Part shown: piece after piece, positions 36,601-41,708 of the stretch | Layout: the number at the start of each line of letters is the position of its first letter | Position numbering within the stretch: position 1 is the stretch's first letter | Assembly (NCBI GenBank): GCA_003480725.1 | Contig: QUJQ01000006.1 | Span: forward strand, 62,001 to 126,000 | DNA: 64,000 bases | DNA from: Clostridiaceae bacterium AM27-36LB | Lineage (GTDB): Bacteria > Bacillota > Clostridia > Lachnospirales > Lachnospiraceae | Direction of reading: 5' to 3' | Notes under the pieces: model-generated | Database searches by the model: none | What the model was told of the DNA's origin: nothing | What the model saw: the letters and a program-made list of their open reading frames with translations, nothing else | Position numbers and translations under genes: made by a program

Positions 36601-39378
36601 CTCCAGAACCAGATCGCTGGCAGCGCAATTCTTATTTTTATAAAGCGCAAACCTGGCACCTGGAAGACCTTTTCCTGTATCATCCGTTTTATGCACTATT
36701 ACCGTTGTCTTTTCTGGATCATCCACACCATAATGAGTTGCTCTTATACCCTTATCTGTAAAAGAAACAGCTAAATCAAGTGCATATGGAAGCGTCATCT
36801 GAGGATCTGGTAACACATGATACTTTGGAGCAACTAGTTCCTTAACAAATACTCTATCCAGATCAGGATCATAAGTTATCAAACCACTGACTGCCTCTCC
36901 ATTTTTATCAGTCGGACCAATTTTCGTGATCAGGCTTAAATTGTTGCCGGATGTTGAAGAGTACACCCCATACACTGCACCTTCCAGCGGTTTTTTTGTC
37001 TCTCCACAAGTTTTCACAACCTTGAGTTTATATTGCATTGGATCGTTTTGGAATTCAACCGATGCAGTTCCACCAGCCGGAACGGTTACAGATTTCACCT
37101 CTGTGGATAATCGATAACCGTCAGGTGCTTGTATCTCTTTTACATAATATGTTTCCTGTGTTCTCACAAACTTCGACGTTGTTGCATATCCCGAAGTGTC
37201 TGTGACAGACGTTCGAACAACCTCTTTTGTACATGCATAATCTTCATAGACACAATACTGTGCACCGGCCAGTGCTCTACCTGTGTTGCTGGCTGTTTTA
37301 TGGATTTGAACGACAGAAGGATTCGGTTGATTGGACGGTGTCTGATAGATATCAGGATTATTCACTGTTGCTTTGACTTCCTTTGACCATCCTCCTGTAT
37401 GCTTGCCATCCGTCGATGTCTCTACGATTTTGAATCGTCCTTCATTGATGACTGTGATATACAAATTAAAATTTTGATTTGTAAAGTAGGTTCCATTCCA
37501 TGTCAAAGTACCCACCTTTGTCCTATATGAGCTACTATTTTTGTTCCACTCATATACATCAAAAGAGAATCCGCCTGACAACTTAATATTGGTACCTTCC
37601 TCTCGCTTATCCAAATAGATATGAACAGGCGTTTTGGGCACAGATACTGTAACATCCACACTCTGGGAAACCGGATCTCCATCGAACTGCAACATGGTAA
37701 GTGGCTGCATCGAGCTACTATTACCTGCTGAATATAGGTATCTGGTAGCCCGTCTCTTATAACTCGAATATTGAATGGTAGCTTTTAATGATCCCTCTTT
37801 TGTAGATTGTAACGCATTGTAGTTTTTTTCGTTTAATGAAATCCAAAATGGGGATGTTATACTATCCTTGTTTTCAAAACGAACTTTTCCCAGATTTTCT
37901 TTGGTTGAGGTATTTTTGCAAGAAACAGCTGTTTTTCCAATATATGCTTCCGGATCACTAAACTGTGGTGTAAACATGCCCGTCACACGATAATAATTAT
38001 TTTTCTTATCATATGTCCAAGTCTGCTGCGATGATGGAGTAATCGTTACTTTATCTTTATTCCACATTTCGTTTGCCGAATACTCTTTATAATGCGCGTT
38101 TGCATCATCATACAATTTTTTTGCTTTCTTATAATATTCTTTTTTTGTACCCGAAAATTTGTATCTTTCCAGATTATATCCAGGTTCATTTCCTGCCTTT
38201 GCGTTTAACATATGAATCGCAATACTGGTTATATAATAATCTGCATTCGCAGACCCCATCGAATACTTGTTCGAAAAGCAAGTCGATCCATAATAACGTG
38301 CGCCATGATAAAGCACATAGTTCATCTTTTTTTGAAGGGCACCCGTAAATGTTCCCGCGTAACTGTTTGTGCCACTAGGTGTACGTTTCATCGACCACAA
38401 GCAATAAACCAATCGGTTGTATCCGTTCACGCTTGCATACATAACCTCCGTACCAGTCGACCATGTAGACGTTGTAATATTCAGCGGGTTCATATATATG
38501 CCCGTTCCATTAACTGTTATAGATTCAGCAGCATAGGTTGCAATTTCATTTTCAGACTCATCCAGATTTACTTCCATATCCCCAGTTTTTTCGTAAATCG
38601 CAACTCCGTCATGCACATACTGTTCATCCGGATAAATAGAAATGCTTCTGGTAAATTCGATATTTTCATGATCTTCATCTTTTGCAGTTAGAAGATAGGT
38701 AATTACATAGTCACCAACAAGATCACAATCAAAACCACCATCGTCTTTCACCGACAGTTCATAATGTTCTTCATCGTATTCAATGCCATCAGTCAGATCA
38801 AAATCACCAAAGTCTTCTTTTGTCTGTACAAGGAACCGCAGATCCTCCGCCTTGTACAGTGCCTCCTCCGTCGCTTCTGGAAGTTTCTCTGTCTGGTCAG
38901 CTCCATCTGTTGTCTCATCTGGATTTTCCGGAGTCTCTACATCCTCACCGTTCTCATCCGGTTTTTCCGGAGTCTCTACATCCTCACCGTTCTCGTCCGG
39001 ATTCTCCGGGGTCTCTTCGCTTCCGCCGTTCTTATCCGGTGTCTCCGGGGTCTCTTCGCTTCCGCCGTTCTCATCCGGTGTCTCCGGGGTCTCTTCGCTT
39101 CCGCCGTTCTCGTCCGGTGTCTCCGGATCTTTCACATTTTCCTCTGGCTTCTGCTGATCTGAAGAGTCCTCCATAGCATTCACATCTGTGGTCTCTTCAT
39201 CCGGTGTATTTACCACCACCGCCATATCTTGTTGATCCTGTGCCTGCTGTACTTCTTCTGCATAATTTTCCCCCGCCGCAACGGCTCCATAGGTTCCCAT
39301 GGCATCCAACGGGCTTGTAGTAAAAATAAGAGCAGCCATACATAGTGCAATCAGTCTCTTTCCTATATCTTTTCGCAT
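27628..39378 (-). CDS. Giant pilus tip adhesin/surface protein, about 31 Cna-B repeats, VPSTG-anchored
   Basis: About 3,916 residues, one uninterrupted frame. In order: signal peptide (1-35), an acidic stalk with five 13-residue units like ETPDENGGSEETP (about 86-150), an Ig-like domain (about 200-260), a thioester-like domain (about 300-410; YCLW Cys at 325, but ITSIAIH where TQxAI is expected), a linker domain, then about 31 SpaA/Cna-B repeats of 90-115 residues marked by FxVY, GPTDxxG and the E-box YYxKET, and VPSTGG with membrane helix and RKKRK tail. The many YYLKET Glu residues predict internal isopeptide bonds. The start follows AAGGGGGAACAA. It heads the pilus operon and so probably forms the tip. 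Confidence 0.9.
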   Translation of the reverse strand: MRKDIGKRLIALCMAALIFTTSPLDAMGTYGAVAAGENYAEEVQQAQDQQDMAVVVNTPDEETTDVNAMEDSSDQQKPEENVKDPETPDENGGSEETPETPDENGGSEETPETPDKNGGSEETPENPDENGEDVETPEKPDENGEDVETPENPDETTDGADQTEKLPEATEEALYKAEDLRFLVQTKEDFGDFDLTDGIEYDEEHYELSVKDDGGFDCDLVGDYVITYLLTAKDEDHENIEFTRSISIYPDEQYVHDGVAIYEKTGDMEVNLDESENEIATYAAESITVNGTGIYMNPLNITTSTWSTGTEVMYASVNGYNRLVYCLWSMKRTPSGTNSYAGTFTGALQKKMNYVLYHGARYYGSTCFSNKYSMGSANADYYITSIAIHMLNAKAGNEPGYNLERYKFSGTKKEYYKKAKKLYDDANAHYKEYSANEMWNKDKVTITPSSQQTWTYDKKNNYYRVTGMFTPQFSDPEAYIGKTAVSCKNTSTKENLGKVRFENKDSITSPFWISLNEKNYNALQSTKEGSLKATIQYSSYKRRATRYLYSAGNSSSMQPLTMLQFDGDPVSQSVDVTVSVPKTPVHIYLDKREEGTNIKLSGGFSFDVYEWNKNSSSYRTKVGTLTWNGTYFTNQNFNLYITVINEGRFKIVETSTDGKHTGGWSKEVKATVNNPDIYQTPSNQPNPSVVQIHKTASNTGRALAGAQYCVYEDYACTKEVVRTSVTDTSGYATTSKFVRTQETYYVKEIQAPDGYRLSTEVKSVTVPAGGTASVEFQNDPMQYKLKVVKTCGETKKPLEGAVYGVYSSTSGNNLSLITKIGPTDKNGEAVSGLITYDPDLDRVFVKELVAPKYHVLPDPQMTLPYALDLAVSFTDKGIRATHYGVDDPEKTTVIVHKTDDTGKGLPGARFALYKNKNCAASDLVLELGPTDSAGKAESASFHVMQDVYYLKETQPPNGYPSQPDKVYEMTVKTGVTKGGIEYTVPNSNKIQVGVYKYELGSGKSKPLAGAEYTLYSDAACTKRVVKLGPTSTNGYASSAKFAYNDINQGIYYMKETKAPAGYKLSTEVKRIDVSNAVKDNIIPSVTYYNKPYEVNVEVLKVDKNTRKALAGATFDIYPMQGITYGSVAHGTTLEDGKVILSFHPTQETYWLVETEAPNGYYLNEDWVKGIKIQVSESNEGTKILQYTAENKERSDDFPVYVEKKDLDSGESLSFGEFDVCVENLITGEVEVVGHIKTDAAGKGHFDRVPLRDNVKYYLKETKVPINYSSPNKTYVGSVGSIFPFKPNPAPNQTHKVSITADNPSDNLKQHLYIKKIDKETGKGLKGAKFRIYKDEACTDFVFETGETDEYGVTSNFTLRQGTYYVDEIQYPDNGPWKKIKPVKIDASGRLDGTVYEYKVKNEHEEPSISIYKYDSATKQPLANAHFTIKGTGLPPYGETVVTGSDGYYRISPTENGWLYEQMIQRGAVIGETTYSIYESTAPEGYSGSTHTMTVTLNYGENKVEFPNDPHWYGISITKTDDSGSKKPIEGAVFGIYTNQECTEDSKLTTVITDATGKAATDKYYYPKLHDNQKVWIREEYVPDDYVLDTEPRPYTLVTNRWTQAAIEDPLVTRIPLEIYKYELKSDGTKKPLEGVKFYLNRTATVKITSESIDLGTTSATGYIKKQLPKDVTPGDYYLVEKVPNGYKNPENPRKITLVQGNSNHFDVANVTSNSNWYGLSVHKIDADSQKPLEGVVFDVYTDRACTKLIETLTATNADGRSYSKIYSDNSLSNVWVKERPNTVPYGYKVKSTPVNVKVNTKNAYTEVTIENAQIKKSVQIVKTDSYTTNPLKGAKFALYSDLECKTLIAEPQVTGDDGKITFSNIPVRYLTIYLKELEAPEGYELDSTPKEVTLTNDATMQIVKVTNSQEWTWIPIWKRSETSNVSGATFNVYRDIECTDQVTEAGEIKTNYWNGKGASKIFPRTQEIYYVKETGCGSLDSSYRWNIGRVFPVKTTALEDPGNPPSLDSTDCTLIRNTSKPISIQIRKLEEGTNKPIKGAIFVVYMDGGATVGLIGPTNENGEATAQISLPEGYTDYYLKEIYVPAPYKLSDGMTRAFLNTQPTVIYNGTEPSKIALTKTDAETGEGLEGAVFAAYLSEDDAKNGNNQQFTIGPTASNGFAISEAFTAKASDYYVKEIKQPDGGYVLSDQVHSVNVAGGEVADIGTITNDKRKVSIPVYKIDGVSNTALSGAKFGVFLTEEDARTRNNQKFSIGPTRTDGKATSEMFVPEQKTYYVIETTAPSGYVRSDVIQKVEIDDKQDPKELTFKNYKNTTYIEVTKVSAQDSNKKLAGAVFEIYADASCTGTPIEKMEPTDENGYSKSGTLPVSANTTFYLKEVTAPTGYKIAPVQEVAVVVNQTNPTKVQDTPIPKQIKVEKIDSVTEARLAGAQFTVYTDEACTTPLMISEKPLVLETGVDGTATSEEFIYEGTVCYMKETKAPEDYLLSNKVYELTLKPGENGQAQVSSLEAAIPNDRQTAQIMIKKTTEDGSTPLKDAVFGIYRDETCENLWMELPATDIDGKSKSPIFTPDQTNYYVKELYAPVGYQLSDQVDTVTITSNQKEYTVVRTNDRKWTQIRVHKYDATNNNKNLSGAKFGVYKNINCEAGTELDTFETNSDGYGISKKLLLTQDEFYVKELKAPSGYVKLDTVWKVTAVENAVCALLEVPNIPEENKTDLVQVKVKKVESGTEKPLAGAYFTVYKDKDCTQPVVEVGPTNISGNALSPKFVKEQDIPYWIKESKAPKGYVLSDEVKQIIPGTDEAGLQVVTFTDTRRQIQIRVNKTDSDDSEPLAGAYFKIYKTEADAQNQINAVEEIGPTNDTGVATGTIDYEQDTYYVRESREIDGYVKSDQVDELIIVGDTTDYYAQNTPKYTMIGIRKVDADDPTKGLQGAEFNVYSKESCTDESFVTTLGPTDETGYAYSGEIKLGSGEFWLKETKAPVGYPLYPEKIHGPVEAVEGATKGTIDPFEIKNGRDTISFAIEKRDVKTRELLDGAAFALYADEDCEEEKILNFTPRTGEIGVFDSGEFGITQEIYYIKETTVPKGYQAPTAPTEVNIHDLLDQPGDDTMIPVVTVWNTPDNVELIQVAVDKTDAVTGDNIAGAVFGVYSDKSCSDDTLLTTLPATDTSGFAMSDEFAYTQDTYYLKEIGTPKWYHPSTAAIPFSVEHRKVLDADGNDTGKTELHVSPQLITNNPEMTQIQVEKIEVINGNLKKSLAGAYFKVYKTKEDALNQQNEVCQIGPTKADGTAVSEKFHRTREVYYVRESQAPTGYVLSGVIREVKTEVDKIAQAEAIENERATTSIQILKTAEDGIKPLKGAQFRLYATPECITPILTLPLTGDDGRATSTEFPITQEWYYLKESVALSGYELSTTVIPVKPKNGATLTVGPIRNGQEEDMTEIHIIKKDKDKTDKLLAGAVYGIYLTDACKAGTEVGSIGPTGDDGKASSGKFVKAQDTYYLKELQAPEGYECSDEVIEVPGPKGQGTAADPVVVLDTRKMSRIQLYKYDSATGSPLSNVTFTVYKDKECTKPFTSVSAASDGTMKTGEDGYAISEDFVAEQNIYYVKETGVPADYPFQIPDTVWEVSVAAGETTTIEVANGALAKIYVKKIAEKASDTEADINLSGAEFDIYKDAACTIKVGSVGPTDKNGTASSTSFTKEKSTYYLKETKAPEGYKLNPDPIEATVTDLLQATTGDTTEGTPAAIMPVWNTVTNAKLEGSITIKKRKADETPLFGAEFQLEVYDEASSTWVSSGIVNQTTGTDGNAKFEHLLPGKYRLTEVKAPAGYNLLNSSREITIPYELNVADVKEPSTGYTEVVGDKIYYYDVTLTFYNSLPFDVPSTGGTGGMAGVTAGMALMLGTSASAWLLKRKKRKLRAG
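38929..39123 (-). repeat. Five tandem 39-bp units in the adhesin stalk
   Basis: Five in-frame units encode 13-residue repeats: two ETPDENGGSEETP, one with K for E, then ENPDENGEDVETP and EKPDENGEDVETP. The DNA copies are close, with whole 20-base blocks identical, so slippage or recombination could change the copy number without a frameshift. Confidence 0.9.
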
Positions 39379-39465
39379 TTGTTCCCCCTTATTTTTTTCG
39401 ATATTTTCACACAAAGCCTGGTAACCCAAGTTTGTCGATTATTATTTTCTGAAATTGTACCATTA

Positions 39466-39476
39466 CCCCCCCCCCC
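39466..39476 (-). repeat. 11-G homopolymer upstream of the giant adhesin gene
   Basis: Eleven C on the plus strand (G on the coding strand) about 90 bases before the adhesin ATG. TGGTACAAT, an extended -10 box, follows 4 bases later; TATACAT precedes it. The tract therefore lies either between -35 and -10 or in the first transcribed bases. A 23-codon ORF (MGGGVMVQF...) also begins at its edge. Poly-G tracts of this length are typical slipped-strand phase-variation sites. Confidence 0.85.
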
Positions 39477-39537
39477 ATGTATATGGACAATTTTAATTTT
39501 TTGATGAAATTTTTTGATAATTTTTGTTCGTAATATC

Positions 39538-39575
39538 TAAAAAAAGGGTGTAACCGCGCGGTTACACCCTTTTTA
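39538..39575. terminator. Palindromic terminator upstream of the adhesin gene
   Basis: GGGTGTAACCG/CGGTTACACCC is a perfect palindrome flanked by A and T runs. It would stop tRNA read-through before the pilus operon, or attenuate the operon if a promoter lies above it (AT-rich candidates exist at 39580-39640). Bidirectional. Confidence 0.85.
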
Positions 39576-39576
39576 T

Positions 39577-39726
39577 GATTCATAAATTTATCCATAAACT
39601 ATCACCATTTTATACAAGCAGAATGCTCCAGAGACGGATACTTGGTATAGAACAAAGTGTAGAAAATATCACAAGATATGATCTCTCATAAGAACCTCCT
39701 ATCTGACAACGCTGGCATCTGTTTGC
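39577..39726. other. AT-rich spacer, no gene seen
   Basis: About 150 bases between two terminators with no credible ORF and no clear repeat. It contains TTGTATAAAATGG-like minus-strand promoter fragments only. Confidence 0.4.
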
Positions 39727-39755
39727 AAAAAAAAAGCTCCTGTATCACACAGGAA
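39727..39755 (-). terminator. Terminator after tRNA-Leu(CAG) copy 2
   Basis: GTTCCTGT/ACAGGAGC stem around GTGAT on the minus strand, followed by nine T. Confidence 0.9.
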
Positions 39756-39764
39756 CTTTCATCA

Positions 39765-39849
39765 TGCGGAAGAAGGGACTTGAACCCTCACGAGCGTAAC
39801 GCTCACAAGAACCTGAATCTTGCTCGTCTGCCAATTCCGACACTTCCGC
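39765..39849 (-). tRNA. tRNA-Leu (anticodon CAG), copy 2
   Basis: An 85-nt class II tRNA: acceptor arms GCGGAAG/CTTCCGC, anticodon stem CAAGA/TCTTG enclosing TTCAGGT (anticodon CAG), a long variable arm GAGCGTTACGCTC, and T-loop GGTTCAAGTCC. CCA is not encoded. It differs from the copy at 40107 by one base in the variable arm. Probably cotranscribed with the upstream tRNA-Leu(TAA). Confidence 0.97.
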
Positions 39850-39891
39850 AAACCGTATGAATTTATTTTACAGAGCTCATACTACTCTGCA

Positions 39892-39975
39892 TGCGGAAGA
39901 TGGGACTTGAACCCACACGACCTAACGGTCACAAGATCCTTAGTCTTGCTCGTCTGCCAATTCCGACACTTCCGC
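39892..39975 (-). tRNA. tRNA-Leu (anticodon TAA)
   Basis: 84-nt class II tRNA. Anticodon stem CAAGA/TCTTG encloses CTAAGGA, anticodon TAA (UAA). Variable arm GACCGTTAGGTC. Its own promoter lies at 40010-40038. CCA is not encoded. Confidence 0.97.
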
Positions 39976-40009
39976 AAACCGTTGTGTTTTTAACGACTCA
40001 ACGATATGT

Positions 40010-40038
40010 ATTCTATCATAGGTATTCTCATAAGTCAA
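40010..40038 (-). promoter_or_regulatory. Promoter of tRNA-Leu(TAA)
   Basis: TTGACT (40033-40038), 17 bases, TAGAAT (40010-40015) on the minus strand, about 35 bases before the tRNA. Confidence 0.8.
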
Positions 40039-40077
40039 CAGTTTTTTTAAACTTTTTTAACTTTTTTCTTACCCATG

Positions 40078-40104
40078 AAAAAAGCTCCTGAAATTGTAGG
40101 AGCC
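40078..40104 (-). terminator. Terminator after tRNA-Leu(CAG) copy 1
   Basis: GGCTCCT/AGGAGC stem around ACAATTTC, followed by six T in the minus direction. Confidence 0.88.
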
Positions 40105-40106
40105 AA

Positions 40107-40191
40107 TGCGGAAGAAGGGACTTGAACCCTCACGAGCGTAGCGCTCACAAGAACCTGAATCTTGCTCGTCTGCCAATTCCGACACTTCCGC
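40107..40191 (-). tRNA. tRNA-Leu (anticodon CAG), copy 1
   Basis: 85-nt class II tRNA, same as the copy at 39765 except for one variable-arm base (GAGCGCTACGCTC). Anticodon loop TTCAGGT. The promoter lies directly upstream and is divergent from that of the XRE gene. Confidence 0.97.
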
Positions 40192-40203
40192 ATCACGTGT
40201 GAT

Positions 40204-40245
40204 ATAATACCTCATCTTGACAAAAATGTCAAATATTTTTAAAAT
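40204..40245. promoter_or_regulatory. Divergent promoters sharing one -35 palindrome
   Basis: TTGACA-AAAA-TGTCAA (40217-40232) is a perfect palindrome. Rightward, TTGACA (40217) with a 17-base spacer and TAAAAT (40240-40245) serves the XRE gene. Leftward, TTGACA (40227-40232) with a 17-base spacer and TATTAT (40204-40209) serves tRNA-Leu(CAG). The two -35 boxes are 4 bases apart, so polymerases would compete, and a dimeric repressor could block both. Confidence 0.8.
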
Positions 40246-40339
40246 GTTTTTCAAAAAACACATTCTGTAGATTCTAATTATACCCGGTTTCAAAGTATCA
40301 TTTAAGAAAGCAATTCGTTGTCGAAAGGAAGGTAAACAT

Positions 40340-40660
40340 ATGGACTATCATGCATTAGGAAAAAGAATTCGCGAAGAGCGCCTGAGACTGAACCTGACTC
40401 AGGAGAAACTTGCAGAGGAAGTTGGGGTATCCACTGCTTACATTGGACAGATCGAGCGCGGCGAGAGAAGTCTTACACTGGACAAGCTGGTAAAGGTTGT
40501 CAACCGTCTGGGTGTTACCATTGATTTCCTGCTGTCTGATTACGTGATTGCAACCGATGACACCAGTATGAATCTGCTGGTTCAGCTCATGCATGACCGC
40601 ACCCAGGAAGAGAAGACCCTGGCGATCAACCTCTTAAAAGTTCTTTTTGCAAACAAATAA
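40340..40660 (+). CDS. XRE family transcriptional regulator
   Basis: A 106-residue regulator: helix-turn-helix at residues 6-62 (TQEKLAEEVGVSTAYIGQIE as recognition core) and a short helical tail (about 70-106). It resembles SinR/phage-repressor-like one-domain regulators. The gene has its own promoter with a palindromic -35 region, a good candidate operator for autoregulation. A terminator follows at once. Target genes unknown. Confidence 0.9.
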   Translation: MDYHALGKRIREERLRLNLTQEKLAEEVGVSTAYIGQIERGERSLTLDKLVKVVNRLGVTIDFLLSDYVIATDDTSMNLLVQLMHDRTQEEKTLAINLLKVLFANK

Positions 40661-40671
40661 GAACCGCATTC

Positions 40672-40735
40672 AAAAAGACTGCCTGACTAATGGAAACATA
40701 TCAAATGTATGTCGCATCGTCAGACAGTCTTTTTC
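40672..40735. terminator. Bidirectional terminator
   Basis: AAAAAGACTG-C-CTGAC and GTCAG-A-CAGTCTTTTT arms enclose a 30-base loop. It separates the plus-strand XRE gene from the minus-strand GTPase gene. Confidence 0.8.
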
Positions 40736-40752
40736 TTTTGTACGCTAATTAC

Positions 40753-41694
40753 TTAAAAGTATACCAGTTCTTCTTCCGGTTTCTCTGCACTCTTGATATT
40801 GGTGGACTGCAGTACCAGTCCTTCCTGTCCGCTGTACTCTGCACGCTTCTCAATATGCGCTTTTGCAGTCACAGTCAGCCATTGTTTGGACTTTATCCGG
40901 TCCACATAGGCAGATTTGCACAGGAAACCGATGAAAGCCGTATCGTCCGCACAGCAGGTCATAGCCATACGTCCCGGAACGAAATATCCCTTCGGCAGAC
41001 GTCCTCCGGTATAGGCCATCGCCTTAAAGCGCATGGTCTTGCCATCGTATTTCTCAGGATGATCCATGGCATCAATATACCAGATACCATAATCTACATC
41101 AGAGATCTCAATCACATCCTCATTGATATCGAACGGCATCTCCTCTTCGAATTCCAGCTGGCTTCCATCTTCTTTTTCAAATACCACCTGAGCTTTCGGA
41201 TTAACTGCACGCATATTTCGCTTATACGTAGCTGCCGGTGTCTCATCCGTACTGCGGTTGAAGATGATCAGATCAGAATCCTTTGCCATCTCCATGAACA
41301 GGGATTTCATATTTTTCAGATATACATCGAAGGTGGTTGCATCCACAGTCGTGATGACCTGTGCCACGAACCATCCCTTTGGCATATACATTTCCCGCAG
41401 ATAGTCCAGTCCCCACATACAGTTGTACTCTACAATGATCTGGGTAGGCTTATACTTCTTCTGACACTCTGCCAGAAACATTTCATTAAATTCAGACTTA
41501 TCCTCCAGAACCACCAACGTGGTGTTGGTCTTCTGAAGAAGTTCGTCTTCGTACTCTTCGACTCCTTCTTCGCAGGCAATGACCAGGTTGCGTTCGCCGC
41601 CGGAGAAATAATCATCCGCCAGAGTCTCCTGCACAAACCGGGTCTTGCCGCTCTCCAGAAATCCGTGTACGACAAATACAGGGATCTTTGCCAT
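40753..41694 (-). CDS. CobW/P47K-type GTPase with TIGR03943-like C-terminal domain
   Basis: A 313-residue protein. Residues 1-190 form a G3E/CobW nucleotide-binding domain with Walker A GFLESGKT, but without the CxCC motif normal in metallochaperones. Residues 200-300 (WYIDAMDHPEKYDGK, GYFVPGRMAMTCCADD) resemble the soluble half of TIGR03943/DUF1980 proteins. The two-Cys TCCADD could bind metal. It lies 14 bp after the CobW gene, so the pair probably work together in metal trafficking. Confidence 0.85.
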   Translation of the reverse strand: MAKIPVFVVHGFLESGKTRFVQETLADDYFSGGERNLVIACEEGVEEYEDELLQKTNTTLVVLEDKSEFNEMFLAECQKKYKPTQIIVEYNCMWGLDYLREMYMPKGWFVAQVITTVDATTFDVYLKNMKSLFMEMAKDSDLIIFNRSTDETPAATYKRNMRAVNPKAQVVFEKEDGSQLEFEEEMPFDINEDVIEISDVDYGIWYIDAMDHPEKYDGKTMRFKAMAYTGGRLPKGYFVPGRMAMTCCADDTAFIGFLCKSAYVDRIKSKQWLTVTAKAHIEKRAEYSGQEGLVLQSTNIKSAEKPEEELVYF

Positions 41695-41708
41695 TATTAT
41701 TTACCTCA

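Noticed and set aside
38929..39123. Possible CRISPR-like array
   Set aside because: The 39-bp units are directly adjacent, in frame and without spacers; they are coding repeats.
27628..39378. Several plus-strand ORFs of 60-166 codons inside the giant adhesin gene
   Set aside because: All are mirror frames of the repetitive coding sequence, with no ribosome sites or recognisable domains.
39407..39595. 62-codon minus-strand ORF over the poly-G tract as a real gene
   Set aside because: It runs through the terminator palindrome and has no ribosome site at its start; only the short part starting at the tract (MGGGVMV...) is conceivable as a leader peptide.
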